A stretch of 64,000 nt of DNA. Source: Paracoccus sp041927875. Its GTDB lineage: Bacteria > Pseudomonadota > Alphaproteobacteria > Rhodobacterales > Rhodobacteraceae. The notes under the pieces were generated by a model. The model had not been told where the DNA came from. It worked only from the letters and a program-made list of their open reading frames with translations, and searched no databases. Made by a program: the position numbers and the translations under genes. Below, in pieces: positions 44,605 to 52,908 of the stretch. The stretch lies in assembly GCF_041927875.1 (NCBI RefSeq), contig NZ_JBHFHN010000009.1; one strand, written 5' to 3'. The stretch's first letter is position 1. Each line of letters starts with the position of its first letter.

Positions 44605-45003
44605 TCATTCCTGCGCCTCTTGCGGAAAACCGTCTGAAATCGCGTAATAATCGCCCTTGTCCTTGGTGAAGATATGGCCGATCAGCCGCAGCCCGGTCGG
44701 GGCGTCCAGCGCGCCCGCGGCCACGTCGACCTGATCCGCCCCCAGCCGTCGCCAGAACAGCGAAGACCCGCAAGCCGCGCAGAATCCCCGCTCGGCCCGA
44801 TCGGATGAGGCGAACCAGCGCAGCGAGGATGCGTCCTCGATGCGCAGATCGGCGCCGGTGAAGGCGGCCCATACATGGCCCGACCAACGGCGGCACTGGC
44901 TGCAATGGCAGGCCCGCAGGTCGTGGTGAAGGATGCGCCCGCTGAACCGGATCGCACCGCACAAGCATTGCCCGGCAAAGTCAGATCGCGCCGAACGTGT
45001 CAT
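44605..45003 (-). CDS. GFA family zinc protein
   Basis: A 132-residue member of the glutathione-dependent formaldehyde-activating (GFA/CENP-V) fold. Zinc-binding Cys clusters are visible: CLCGAIRFSG, ACHCSQCRRWSG and FCAACGSSLF. The family name is historical and catalysis is not proven for this type. The start overlaps the 3' end of the methionine sulfoxide reductase gene by 23 bases, suggesting coupled translation. Confidence 0.85.
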   Translation of the reverse strand: MTRSARSDFAGQCLCGAIRFSGRILHHDLRACHCSQCRRWSGHVWAAFTGADLRIEDASSLRWFASSDRAERGFCAACGSSLFWRRLGADQVDVAAGALDAPTGLRLIGHIFTKDKGDYYAISDGFPQEAQE

Positions 45004-45439
45004 TCAGGATCGCCCCCAGCCGCGTTGCATCCGTTTCGTTGAAAGCGTCGGGCAGATCGCTGTCGATGTCCAGCACGCCAAGCAACCGCCCACCGCGCCC
45101 GATGACGGGAATCACCAGCTCGGAGCGGGTCGAGGATGAACAGGCGATATGGCCCGGAAAGGCCTCGACATCGGGCACAAGCTGGGTCTGGCGCAGCCGC
45201 GCGGCAGCACCGCAGACGCCGCGCGAAAACGGGATCACCAGGCAGCCATGGCCGCCCTGATAGGGGCCAATCTTCAGCACGTCGGGCTGGGTGACGCGAT
45301 AAAATCCAGTCCAGTCAAAGCGTTGATCGGCATGGTGCAGCTCGCACGCCAGCGTCGCCATCAGTGCGATCTCATCCGTCTCACCGGCAGTCAGCGCGGC
45401 AATCTGCGCGGCAATTGAATCATAATCGATGCGTTTCAT
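44981..45439 (-). CDS. Free methionine-(R)-sulfoxide reductase (GAF domain)
   Basis: Reduces free methionine-R-sulfoxide, repairing oxidised methionine. The 152-residue GAF-domain protein shows the fRMsr pattern: FDWTGFYRV, KIGPYQGGHGC, GVCGAAARLRQ and FPGHIACSSSTRSELVIPV, whose three Cys are the redox residues. It is upstream of the GFA gene and divergent from the STAS gene. Confidence 0.9.
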   Translation of the reverse strand: MKRIDYDSIAAQIAALTAGETDEIALMATLACELHHADQRFDWTGFYRVTQPDVLKIGPYQGGHGCLVIPFSRGVCGAAARLRQTQLVPDVEAFPGHIACSSSTRSELVIPVIGRGGRLLGVLDIDSDLPDAFNETDATRLGAILNDTFGAI

Positions 45440-45516
45440 GGCGGAGTCCCGATGGTTGTTAAGCAGATGTTAGGCCTTGTCGCTTAGCCAGAAAAGACGA
45501 CGAAAGGGATCACGCC

Positions 45517-45921
45517 ATGGATCTGCGGTCCGAGATTCTGGATCAGACATTGACCATCCGTCTGGATGAGCCGCGATTGGATGCCGCCATTGCGCTGCAA
45601 TTCAAGGATAGCGTGCGTCAGATGGTGGCGCAGGCGCCCGAAAGGGTGGTGCTGGATATCGCCTCGGTGCATTTTCTCGACAGTTCGGGCCTGGGCGCGA
45701 TTGTCGCGGTGATGAAGGCTGTCGGGGCCAACCGGCAGTTCCTGTTGGCCGGGGTTACGCCGAATGTCGCGCGTGTGCTGCGGCTGACGCGGATGGATAC
45801 CGTGCTGTCGATCCTGCCGCCCCCGATTGACGATGACGGCCCGCCCGCCAACGACCGCCACGGCTCATGGCACGCGCAACAGGCGGGGCCGACCGCCCCC
45901 GCGCGTCGGGCCGGGGGTTAA
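45517..45921 (+). CDS. STAS domain anti-sigma factor antagonist
   Basis: Partner-switch protein of 134 residues. The STAS core carries the phospho-acceptor serines 56/57 in VHFLDSSGLGAIVAVMK, and the hydrophobic beta strands start at residue 10. The C-terminal 30 residues are disordered. A HATPase kinase gene follows after 48 bases and is the expected phosphorylating/binding partner. GAAAGGG precedes the ATG. No sigma factor is next to it. Confidence 0.88.
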   Translation: MDLRSEILDQTLTIRLDEPRLDAAIALQFKDSVRQMVAQAPERVVLDIASVHFLDSSGLGAIVAVMKAVGANRQFLLAGVTPNVARVLRLTRMDTVLSILPPPIDDDGPPANDRHGSWHAQQAGPTAPARRAGG

Positions 45922-45969
45922 GCCGATCTCGCCACCCGCAGCAGCGACCACACGACAGGGAGAATCCCG

Positions 45970-46542
45970 ATGTCCCAGACCGCCACCCGCTCGATCGCCT
46001 CGCATGACGGGGTGGTTCCCAGGATGACCGAACAACCGATGTTTCACCGCGTGCTGCGCGCCGATCCGCTGTCGGTGCGACAGGTGCTGATCGACGTAAC
46101 CCGGCGCTTCGGGCCGCTTCTGGCCAGCGACAGGCTGTCACGGCTTGAGCTGGCCTTGGCCGAAGTGCTGAACAATATCGTTGAACATGGCTACGGCACT
46201 GGCCGCGCCGGGCTGATCCATCTCAGCATCGTGCCGGGTCGCAAGGGGCTGTCCTGCGCCGTCGCGGATGACGGCCCGCCCCTGCCGGGGGACTGCCTGA
46301 CCGAACGCGCGACACCGCTGACCCCGGCGCTGACCGGGGCCGACCCCAGCGGCACCCCACAAGATCGCCTGCTGCACCTGCCCGAAGGCGGTTTTGGCTG
46401 GCTCCTGATCCAGGGGCTGACCCAGAACCTGTGCTATTTCCGTGAAAACAATCGCAACATTCTGGCCTTCTTCCTACCCGACGAGGGTGAGGCAAATGCC
46501 GCAACACCCCCCGTCCCCGCAGCGGCGGGCGGGGCGGCGTGA
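45970..46542 (+). CDS. Anti-sigma-factor-type serine kinase (HATPase)
   Basis: RsbW/SpoIIAB-type ATP-binding protein, 190 residues. The ATP lid motifs are ELALAEVLNNIVEHGYG (N-box), VADDGPPLP (G1) and EGGFGWLLIQ (G2). It should bind a sigma factor or other partner and be released by the STAS protein of the preceding gene. Start is not fixed; the ATG at 45970 has only a weak ribosome site, and later Met codons are possible. The C-terminal ~20 residues are Ala/Pro-rich. Confidence 0.85.
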   Translation: MSQTATRSIASHDGVVPRMTEQPMFHRVLRADPLSVRQVLIDVTRRFGPLLASDRLSRLELALAEVLNNIVEHGYGTGRAGLIHLSIVPGRKGLSCAVADDGPPLPGDCLTERATPLTPALTGADPSGTPQDRLLHLPEGGFGWLLIQGLTQNLCYFRENNRNILAFFLPDEGEANAATPPVPAAAGGAA

Positions 46543-46790
46543 CGGGCGGCCAGGTGGGATGATGCGGCGGCATCTGACCAGTTTGGGCGCACGGCCAGCC
46601 GCCCTGCCTTGGTGCAGGTGTGCCCGCGCGGGGGCATCACCGGCTTATCCCCGTCCGCCTGCTGCGGGGGATCGGGTTCACGGCTCGGCGGGGGCACCCA
46701 ACCTCCCCGCGGCAGCCGTGGGCTTGGCGCAAGAAACATCCGGGGGCGGGAAGGGCCGCCCCTCGGCCCCGCCCTCGATCACCCCTGCGC
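46543..46790. other. Gap between convergent genes with a weak terminator
   Basis: 248 bases separate the kinase gene and the urocanase-like gene end. GGGGCGG (46743-46749) and CCGCCCC (46756-46762) form a GC hairpin 28 bases after the urocanase-like stop on the minus strand; it lacks a U-tract. No gene is visible in the rest. Confidence 0.5.
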
Positions 46791-48452
46791 CTATCCCAGC
46801 CGGATGTGCCCGACCTGCTTCCGCTGCGCCTCGTCCAGCGCCTCGGGGTAGCCGGCATCGGCATAGCGGATCACCCCCAGCGAGGTGTCGTTGGTCAGCG
46901 CAAGGTCCAGCCGCTTATCGGCCTGCTCGCTGCCATCCGCCACCACCGTCACACCCGCGCTGGTCATGTAACCGGCATAGCCGCCGCCGCCGGAATGCAC
47001 CGCCACCAGATCCGCCCCCGATGCGCACAGTGTCATTGCATCCAGCAGCGGCCAGTCGGCGATGGCGTCCGATCCGTCGCGCATGTTTTCGGTCATGATG
47101 TTGGGATGCGCCATCGCCCCCGCATCCAGATGGTCGCGCGAGAAAGCGACCGGACCGGCCAGTTCACCCGCAGCCACCAGGCGGTTGACGGCGCGGGCCA
47201 GTTCGGTGCGTTCGCCATGACCCAGCCAGGCGATGCGGGCAGGCAGCCCCTCGAACGGCACATTGTCGCGGGCCAGCCGGATCCAGTTCGTCACGATCTT
47301 GTTGTCGGGGAACATCTGCAACACAAGGTCGTCGATCTTGCGGATATCCGCAGCCTGACCCGACAGCGCCATCCAGCGGAACGGGCCGATGGCGCGGGCG
47401 AACAGCGGGCGCAGGTAGGCCTCGGTGAAAATCGGGATGTCGAAGGCATGTTCGATCCCACCCTGCCGCGCCTGTGTGCGGATCAGGTTGCCGTTGTCGA
47501 ACACCTCGGCCCCCGCCGCCTGAAAGTCCAGCATTGCGCGAACATGATGGGTGATCGAGACGCGCCCGGCCTCGATCAGCTCCTGCGGGTTCTGGTCGCG
47601 CAGCCGACGCACGCGGTCCAGGTCGTAACCGGCGGGCACATAACCATAGACCAGATCATGCGCCGATGTCTGGTCGGTCACGATGTCGGGGACGATGCCG
47701 CGACGGGCGATTTCGGGGTAGATCTCGGCCGCATTGCCCACAAGGGCGACGGACAGCGCCCGTCCCTCGCTGCGGGCGGCGTCGATCATCGTCAGGGCCG
47801 CATCCAGATCGGGGGCGATTTCGTCCAGGAAACCGATCTCCTTGCGCATCCGGGCACGGGCCTCATCGACGTCGATGCACAGGATCGCCGCCCCCGCCAT
47901 CCGCCCCGCCAGCGGTTGCGCGCCGCCCATGCCGCCCAGCCCGGCGGTCAGGATGAATCGGCCCTTCAAGCTGCCGTCGAACCGCCGCTCGGCGATCCGC
48001 ATGAAGATTTCATATGTGCCCTGGATGACGCCCTGGCTGCCGATGTATTGCCAGGCCCCGGCGGTCAGCCCGCCCCAGCAGATCAGCCCGCGCCGCTCCA
48101 GGTCGTAAAACACCTCGGCCTTGGCCCATTGGCCGATGATGTTGCAATTCGCCATGATGACCATCGGCGCCGTGGCCGAGGTGCGCAGCAGCCCGACCGG
48201 CTTGCCCGACTGGATGATCAGCGTCTGGTCATCCTCCATCCGCAGCAGCGCGTCGCGGATCGCGTCATGCGCGGGCCAGTTGCGGGCGGCCTTGCCAAGC
48301 GCCGCATAGACGATCAGCTTGTCGGGGGCCTCGCCCACGGCCAGGACGTTTTCCATCAGCCGCAGCAGCCCCTCGGCGCGCCAGCTTTTCGCGCGGCGTT
48401 CAGGCCCGCCGGGGATCGGAAAGTCGGGGTTGCGGGGGTTCGCTTCAGGCAT
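46791..48452 (-). CDS. Urocanase-family hydratase, candidate thiourocanate hydratase
   Basis: 553-residue member of the urocanate hydratase family with the NAD-binding motifs YIGSQGVIQGTYEIF and ILTAGLGGMGGAQPLAG. The C-terminal catalytic segment reads FEGLPARIAWLG: the Cys that is essential in true urocanases (Cys410, pattern RIC[WY]) is Ala408 here, and the usual HHGGGVGMG is HSGGGGYAG. So it is unlikely to act on urocanate in the normal way. As the last gene of a nine-gene operon with a MIO-less lyase, hydantoinase and carbamoylase, it is best seen as a thiourocanate-type hydratase. Its ATG overlaps the DUF917 stop by eight bases. True hutU is the alternative; the missing Cys and missing hutI argue against it. 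Confidence 0.75.
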   Translation of the reverse strand: MPEANPRNPDFPIPGGPERRAKSWRAEGLLRLMENVLAVGEAPDKLIVYAALGKAARNWPAHDAIRDALLRMEDDQTLIIQSGKPVGLLRTSATAPMVIMANCNIIGQWAKAEVFYDLERRGLICWGGLTAGAWQYIGSQGVIQGTYEIFMRIAERRFDGSLKGRFILTAGLGGMGGAQPLAGRMAGAAILCIDVDEARARMRKEIGFLDEIAPDLDAALTMIDAARSEGRALSVALVGNAAEIYPEIARRGIVPDIVTDQTSAHDLVYGYVPAGYDLDRVRRLRDQNPQELIEAGRVSITHHVRAMLDFQAAGAEVFDNGNLIRTQARQGGIEHAFDIPIFTEAYLRPLFARAIGPFRWMALSGQAADIRKIDDLVLQMFPDNKIVTNWIRLARDNVPFEGLPARIAWLGHGERTELARAVNRLVAAGELAGPVAFSRDHLDAGAMAHPNIMTENMRDGSDAIADWPLLDAMTLCASGADLVAVHSGGGGYAGYMTSAGVTVVADGSEQADKRLDLALTNDTSLGVIRYADAGYPEALDEAQRKQVGHIRLG

Positions 48453-49545
48453 CGGTCCGCTCCAACGCATAGGTGGCAAGGTCGATCCCCATCAGCTTTT
48501 CGCAATGCGGATAGACGGTCGGGTCCAGCACGCTGGCCGACAGCGGGATCACGGTTTTCGACACATGCAGGATGTGGATGCGCATCCCCACCTGCAACTG
48601 GCCCACCGACAGCGGCTCGGCATCCGGCGACAAGGTGGTGATGACATCGGGGAAGCTGGCGATCCGGTTGCCGCCAGCATCGTCGATGGCCATGTATTCA
48701 TTCATCACATGCAGGGTCAGCGCGCGGTCGCCATGGCCGACGGTCACGGTTCCGATGTCAAAGGCCTCGGGCGTATAGACGACGTTCTTGGCGGTGATCT
48801 CGCCCTCGGCCAGGATGGTGCCGCGCGTGGTGTCGACGATGGCGTCGATCACGGCCGAGGCCCCGCGCGGCTCGGCGGCCAGGATCGCGTGACCCAGGTC
48901 CAGCGCCATGCTGATGCCGCCAAGCGCCGCGTTCCGCGCCACATACGAGGCCCGAAGCGGGTTGCGCGCACTGGCGATAAAGCCGCCCGACATATCCGAT
49001 GCCGTCCGCAGAATGGGCGAGACCTTGGCCGTCGCCCCGCGCACGACCAGTTCGATATAGCGGTTCTGGTCGCGGTTGCCGCCCACGGCGGTCTGGATCA
49101 TCTGTTCGGGCGATCCGGCCATGCCGATCGACCCCATGTCGCCGGTCGGATGGGCGCGGATGTCGCCCACGGCATCCACCACCTTGCAGCCCAGAATGGC
49201 GGCGGGCAGCCAGCCGTTCAGCGTGCTGGACTTGCCGTTCTGGCCGACCATCAGCCCGGCCACATCGGTGCCAAGCGCCTCGTTCAGCAGGCGCACGGCC
49301 TTGACGTAATCGACGCCGCGCATCTCCCACGGGGTTGTCGACGCGGGGGCGCCGATGGCGGCGGCGGTGGCGATGAAGTCATCGGGGTCCAGCTCATCCA
49401 CGCTGACCAGTTCGGGCGCGCCGGCACCGACGGCGGCATAGCCCAGCTTGCGGCCGTGATCGGCCCAGCCCCCGCCACCCGCGGCATAGACCGAGCCGCC
49501 GCGCACGGCGGGTTCGACGTCTTTTTCTGTCAGGATGCGGCGCAT
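48445..49545 (-). CDS. DUF917 family protein, candidate ring desulfhydrase
   Basis: 366-residue DUF917 protein. No reaction is established to my knowledge; related proteins sit near hydantoinase genes. It has an N-terminal AAGGGGWADHGR turn, VSVDELDPDDFIAT, GLMVGQNGKSSTLNGW and a C-terminal part with SVGQLQVGMRIHI. In this operon the lyase, hydratase, hydantoinase and carbamoylase leave one pathway step unassigned, conversion of a 2-thioxo ring to a hydantoin. DUF917 is the only enzyme-like gene without a step, so I propose it as the desulfhydrase. The ATG at 49545 overlaps the carbamoylase stop by 16 bases. Confidence 0.6.
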   Translation of the reverse strand: MRRILTEKDVEPAVRGGSVYAAGGGGWADHGRKLGYAAVGAGAPELVSVDELDPDDFIATAAAIGAPASTTPWEMRGVDYVKAVRLLNEALGTDVAGLMVGQNGKSSTLNGWLPAAILGCKVVDAVGDIRAHPTGDMGSIGMAGSPEQMIQTAVGGNRDQNRYIELVVRGATAKVSPILRTASDMSGGFIASARNPLRASYVARNAALGGISMALDLGHAILAAEPRGASAVIDAIVDTTRGTILAEGEITAKNVVYTPEAFDIGTVTVGHGDRALTLHVMNEYMAIDDAGGNRIASFPDVITTLSPDAEPLSVGQLQVGMRIHILHVSKTVIPLSASVLDPTVYPHCEKLMGIDLATYALERTDA

Positions 49546-50780
49546 GTGTCTGTCCTTTCGGTCGTCTCGTCCAGGTCGATGATCGCCTGGGCGATCACCT
49601 CGGCCCCAAGGGCCATGTCGTCGGCTTCGGCCCATTCCTCGGGGCAATGCGAGCGGCCCCCGGCGCAGGGCACAAAGACCATCGCGGCGGGCGCGATCCG
49701 CGCGACAAAGGCCGCGTCATGGCCCGCGCCCGACACCATCATGCGGTGGCTGGCGCCGATCCGGTCGGCGGCAGCGGCCAGCCGGGCCACCAGATCGGCA
49801 TCCATCGGCGTCGGCAGATTGTCCGACAACAGCCGCGTGGACGCGCTGATGCCGGGGGGCAGATCGGTCAGCCGACGGTCGACCCAGGCCAGGAAATCCA
49901 GCATCGCCTCACGATCGGCGGCGCGTGCGTCAATCAGCATCCGCGCCTGCGATGGCACGACATTCGCCGCCCCCGGCTGGATGGCGAATTCGCCCACCGT
50001 TGCGGTGAAATGCGCGCGGGCGGCGCGGGCCGTCGCCTCGGCGTCCAGATCGGTGATCAGCCGCGCGGCGGCGACCAAGGCATCGGCGCGCGCCCCCATC
50101 GGCGCGGTCCCGGCGTGATCGGCGCGCCCGGTCAGCACGATTTCAAGCCGCTCGATCCCGGCGATGGCGGTGACCAGGCCAAGCGCGGTGCCGCTGCTTT
50201 CCAGCACCGGGCCTTGTTCGATATGCAGCTCCAGAAAGGCGCGGATGTCGGTGCGGGCTTGCGCCGCGTCGGGGTTGCCGCCCATGTCGCGGATCGCCTG
50301 ACCCAGGTCGCGGCCGTCATGGGTCAGCCCCAGCCAGTCATCCGGCAGCACCCCCGCCATCGCGCGCGAACCGATGCAGGACACCCCAAAGGCCGAGACC
50401 TCCTCGGCCAGGAAATCGACCACTTGCAGATCGTGGCGCAGGCGGATGCCGCGTTCCTCCAGCATCCGAGCGATTTCCAGCGCGATCACCACGCCCGCCA
50501 CGCCATCGAACCGCCCGCCCGAGGGCACGGTGTCCGAGTGGCTGCCGATCATGATCGTGCCTGCGGTCCCGCTACCCTTACGCGTGCCGATCAGATTGCC
50601 GCCTGCATCGGTGCTGACCGCCAGCCCGGCCTTGGCAAATGCGTCGGCCAGCCAGTCCCGGCCCTGCACGAAACGCGGGGTGAAGCTGCGCCGCGTCCAG
50701 GGCTGGCCCGGCTCGGTGATCGCCGCCAGTGCCGCCAGATCGGCGGCAATGCGGTCAGGGTTGACGCGCAGGTTACGCAT
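49530..50780 (-). CDS. Zn-dependent N-carbamoyl-L-amino-acid hydrolase (HyuC-like)
   Basis: 416-residue M20-fold amidase that removes the carbamoyl group from N-carbamoyl amino acids; family members include HyuC and allantoate amidohydrolase. Motifs: GSHSDTVPSGGRFDGVAGVV (metal ligands), LAEEVSAFGVSC, LELHIEQGPVL, DHAGTAPMGARADAL and SGAGHDAAFVA. In the operon it follows the hydantoinase and would turn N-carbamoyl-glutamate into glutamate, CO2 and ammonia. The ATG at 50780 overlaps the hydantoinase stop by eight bases. Confidence 0.85.
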   Translation of the reverse strand: MRNLRVNPDRIAADLAALAAITEPGQPWTRRSFTPRFVQGRDWLADAFAKAGLAVSTDAGGNLIGTRKGSGTAGTIMIGSHSDTVPSGGRFDGVAGVVIALEIARMLEERGIRLRHDLQVVDFLAEEVSAFGVSCIGSRAMAGVLPDDWLGLTHDGRDLGQAIRDMGGNPDAAQARTDIRAFLELHIEQGPVLESSGTALGLVTAIAGIERLEIVLTGRADHAGTAPMGARADALVAAARLITDLDAEATARAARAHFTATVGEFAIQPGAANVVPSQARMLIDARAADREAMLDFLAWVDRRLTDLPPGISASTRLLSDNLPTPMDADLVARLAAAADRIGASHRMMVSGAGHDAAFVARIAPAAMVFVPCAGGRSHCPEEWAEADDMALGAEVIAQAIIDLDETTERTDTCAAS

Positions 50781-52155
50781 GGATCGCACCTCGCCGCGCC
50801 AGCGGTCGCGCCGGCCGCACGAACCGCCCGGTGCCGGGGGCGGCCACGTCCTGCCCGTCAAACACCTGCCGCCCGCGCAGCCAGGTGCCTGCCACCGTCC
50901 AGGGCAGTTCGATCCCGTCATAGGGCGACCAGCCCGCGACCGAATGGCGGCTGACCGCTGCGTCATAGACCCGCGCGACGGGTTCCAGCACCACCAGATC
51001 GGCGTCACGCCCCACCGCGATCCCGCCCTTGGCGTGATCCAGCCGGAAATGCCGCGCCGGGTTTTCAGCCAGCAGCCGCGCCGCCCAGGTCAGCGGGATG
51101 CCGCGGCTCAGCGCGCCCTTGACGAACAGCGGCACCATCACCTCAAGCCCCGGCACGCCTGAGGCATTGTTCAGCATCACCGGATCGGTCTTGCGATCCT
51201 TGGACCAACTGACGTGATCGGTCGACACCATGCTGACATTGCCCGCCGCGACCTGCCGCCACAGGGCTTCGACCTCGGCGCGGGGGCGGATCGGCGGGTT
51301 GATCTTGGCCATGCCGCCCAGCCGGGCCACGTCGTTTTCCTCGTCCAGCGTCAGGTAGTGGATGCAGCATTCGATGGTCGCGGCGTGGCCTTGGTCGCGA
51401 TAGCGGCGCGCGATGTCATAGCCGCGCGACAGGCTGCAATGCACGACATGCGCCGGGCAACCGGTCGCCGCGCCGGTCTCATAGATCTGCAACAGCGCCA
51501 GAATCTCGGTCATCGGCGGGCGCGACAGGCCATGCGCGCGCCAGTCGGTGATGCCCGATGCCTGCACCGCCGCCATCGCCTCGCGCACGAAGGCGTCGTC
51601 CTCGTTATGCACCCCGGCGGCAAGGCCGGTGCGGGCGACCTCGGCGAAGCAGGCCATCAGCTGCGCGGGCGGGATGCGGGGAAAGCGCTTCGGATCGGTG
51701 CCGAAGGTCGAGAACTTGAAGGCCGCGACCCCGGCCTCGGCCTGTTCGGCGATGCGGGCCGGGCCTTCCGCCGGGTCGATCGTGCCATACAGGGCGACAT
51801 CGACGCGGGCCTCGGCATTGGCGCGGGCGGCCTTGCGGGCGACGGCGGCGGCGGAACAGATCAGGTCGCCCTCATCATAGGGCATGTCGAGGATGGTGGT
51901 GACGCCCCCGGCGGCGGCGGCGGCGGTCGAGGCGGCAAAGCCCTCGGCCCCCTGTTGGGACAGCGAATGCACCTGCGCGTCGACGGCGCCGGGCAGGATC
52001 AGCGCCTCGCCAAGGTCATGGCGGTCGCGCGCGGCGGGGGCCGCGCCCTGGCCGATCATCGCCACGCGGCCATCGCGGACGGCGACAAAACCGCCCGGCA
52101 GATCGGCATCGGTCAGGATGACACGGCCCGACAGGACCAGATCGAAATCGGACAT
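50773..52155 (-). CDS. Dihydroorotase/hydantoinase-like amidohydrolase
   Basis: 460-residue cyclic amidohydrolase of the dihydroorotase-hydantoinase-allantoinase group. The carboxylated Lys is Lys147 (AGVAAFKFST) and HVVHCSLSRG and STDHVSWSKD hold metal ligands. The N-terminal metal motif reads DAQVH (residues 59-63) instead of the usual DxHxH, so the first His is Gln. This may be a subfamily feature and could alter the metal site. Its proposed role is opening the ring of hydantoin-5-propionate to N-carbamoyl-glutamate. It sits 9 bases after the YehW-like permease gene. Confidence 0.8.
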   Translation of the reverse strand: MSDFDLVLSGRVILTDADLPGGFVAVRDGRVAMIGQGAAPAARDRHDLGEALILPGAVDAQVHSLSQQGAEGFAASTAAAAAGGVTTILDMPYDEGDLICSAAAVARKAARANAEARVDVALYGTIDPAEGPARIAEQAEAGVAAFKFSTFGTDPKRFPRIPPAQLMACFAEVARTGLAAGVHNEDDAFVREAMAAVQASGITDWRAHGLSRPPMTEILALLQIYETGAATGCPAHVVHCSLSRGYDIARRYRDQGHAATIECCIHYLTLDEENDVARLGGMAKINPPIRPRAEVEALWRQVAAGNVSMVSTDHVSWSKDRKTDPVMLNNASGVPGLEVMVPLFVKGALSRGIPLTWAARLLAENPARHFRLDHAKGGIAVGRDADLVVLEPVARVYDAAVSRHSVAGWSPYDGIELPWTVAGTWLRGRQVFDGQDVAAPGTGRFVRPARPLARRGAIHA

Positions 52156-52164
52156 CGGATTTCC

Positions 52165-52908
52165 TTATGCTGCGCGCACCAGCCCGATACGGCGGGCCGC
52201 GCGGTCTTCAAGGGCCTGAAAAGCCTCATAGATGAGGATCGCCAACAGGCCGACGATCAGCCCGCCCTGCACCACGAAGGCGGTGTTGGCCGACAGAAGG
52301 CCCGCGATGATCACCTCACCCAGGGTCTTGGCGGCGACCGTCGAGCCGATGGTCGCCGTCGCCAGCGAGATAACGGCGGTCAGCCGCACCCCGGCCAGGA
52401 TCATCGGCAGCGCCAGCGGCAGTTCCACCTGCACCAGCCGCTGCATCCGGGTCAGACCGGTGCCACGCGCGGCCTCGGTCACGGCGGGGGGCAACGTGGT
52501 CAGGCCGGTCAGGGTGTTCTCGAAGACCGGCAACAGGCCATAAAGGAACAGCGCGACCAGAGTGGGCGCCGCGCCGAAACCCATCATCGGCACGGCAAGC
52601 GCCAGCACCGCGACCGGCGGAAAGGTCTGGCCCACGGCGGTCAGGGTGCGCGCCAGCGGCAGGAACTCGCGCCCCGCCGGGCGGGTCACAAGGATGCCCA
52701 GACCCACCGCCACGATGACCGAGGCCACAACCGCCGCCCCGACCAAAGCCAGATGCGACAGGGTCAGCGACAGCAGGCTGGTCTGGCTGTAGATCGCCGG
52801 GGCATTGTTGCGGGTCAGCGGCTGGAACAGCGGCGCAAACTGGTCGGGCGCGATCAGGAAGGCCAGCAGGAACAGCGCCGCCAGCAGCAAAAGCAGGCGC
52901 GCCTTCAT
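52165..52908 (-). CDS. ABC transporter permease, YehW/OpuC-type
   Basis: 247-residue inner-membrane permease of the quaternary-amine (OpuC/Yeh) family with about six helices and the EAA-like loop around TEAARGTGLTRMQRLVQVELPL. Length equals YehW (about 243). The ATG at 52908 overlaps the ATPase stop as ATGA. Together with the 392-residue YehY-like permease, ATPase and binding protein it forms one importer for a betaine-like substrate; the operon context suggests ergothioneine. Confidence 0.85.
   Translation of the reverse strand: MKARLLLLLAALFLLAFLIAPDQFAPLFQPLTRNNAPAIYSQTSLLSLTLSHLALVGAAVVASVIVAVGLGILVTRPAGREFLPLARTLTAVGQTFPPVAVLALAVPMMGFGAAPTLVALFLYGLLPVFENTLTGLTTLPPAVTEAARGTGLTRMQRLVQVELPLALPMILAGVRLTAVISLATATIGSTVAAKTLGEVIIAGLLSANTAFVVQGGLIVGLLAILIYEAFQALEDRAARRIGLVRAA

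Noticed and set aside
46791..48452. Plain annotation as hutU (histidine breakdown)
   Set aside because: Catalytic Cys replaced by Ala, no hutI/hutG/hutH partner, and the operon contains hydantoin-type enzymes instead.
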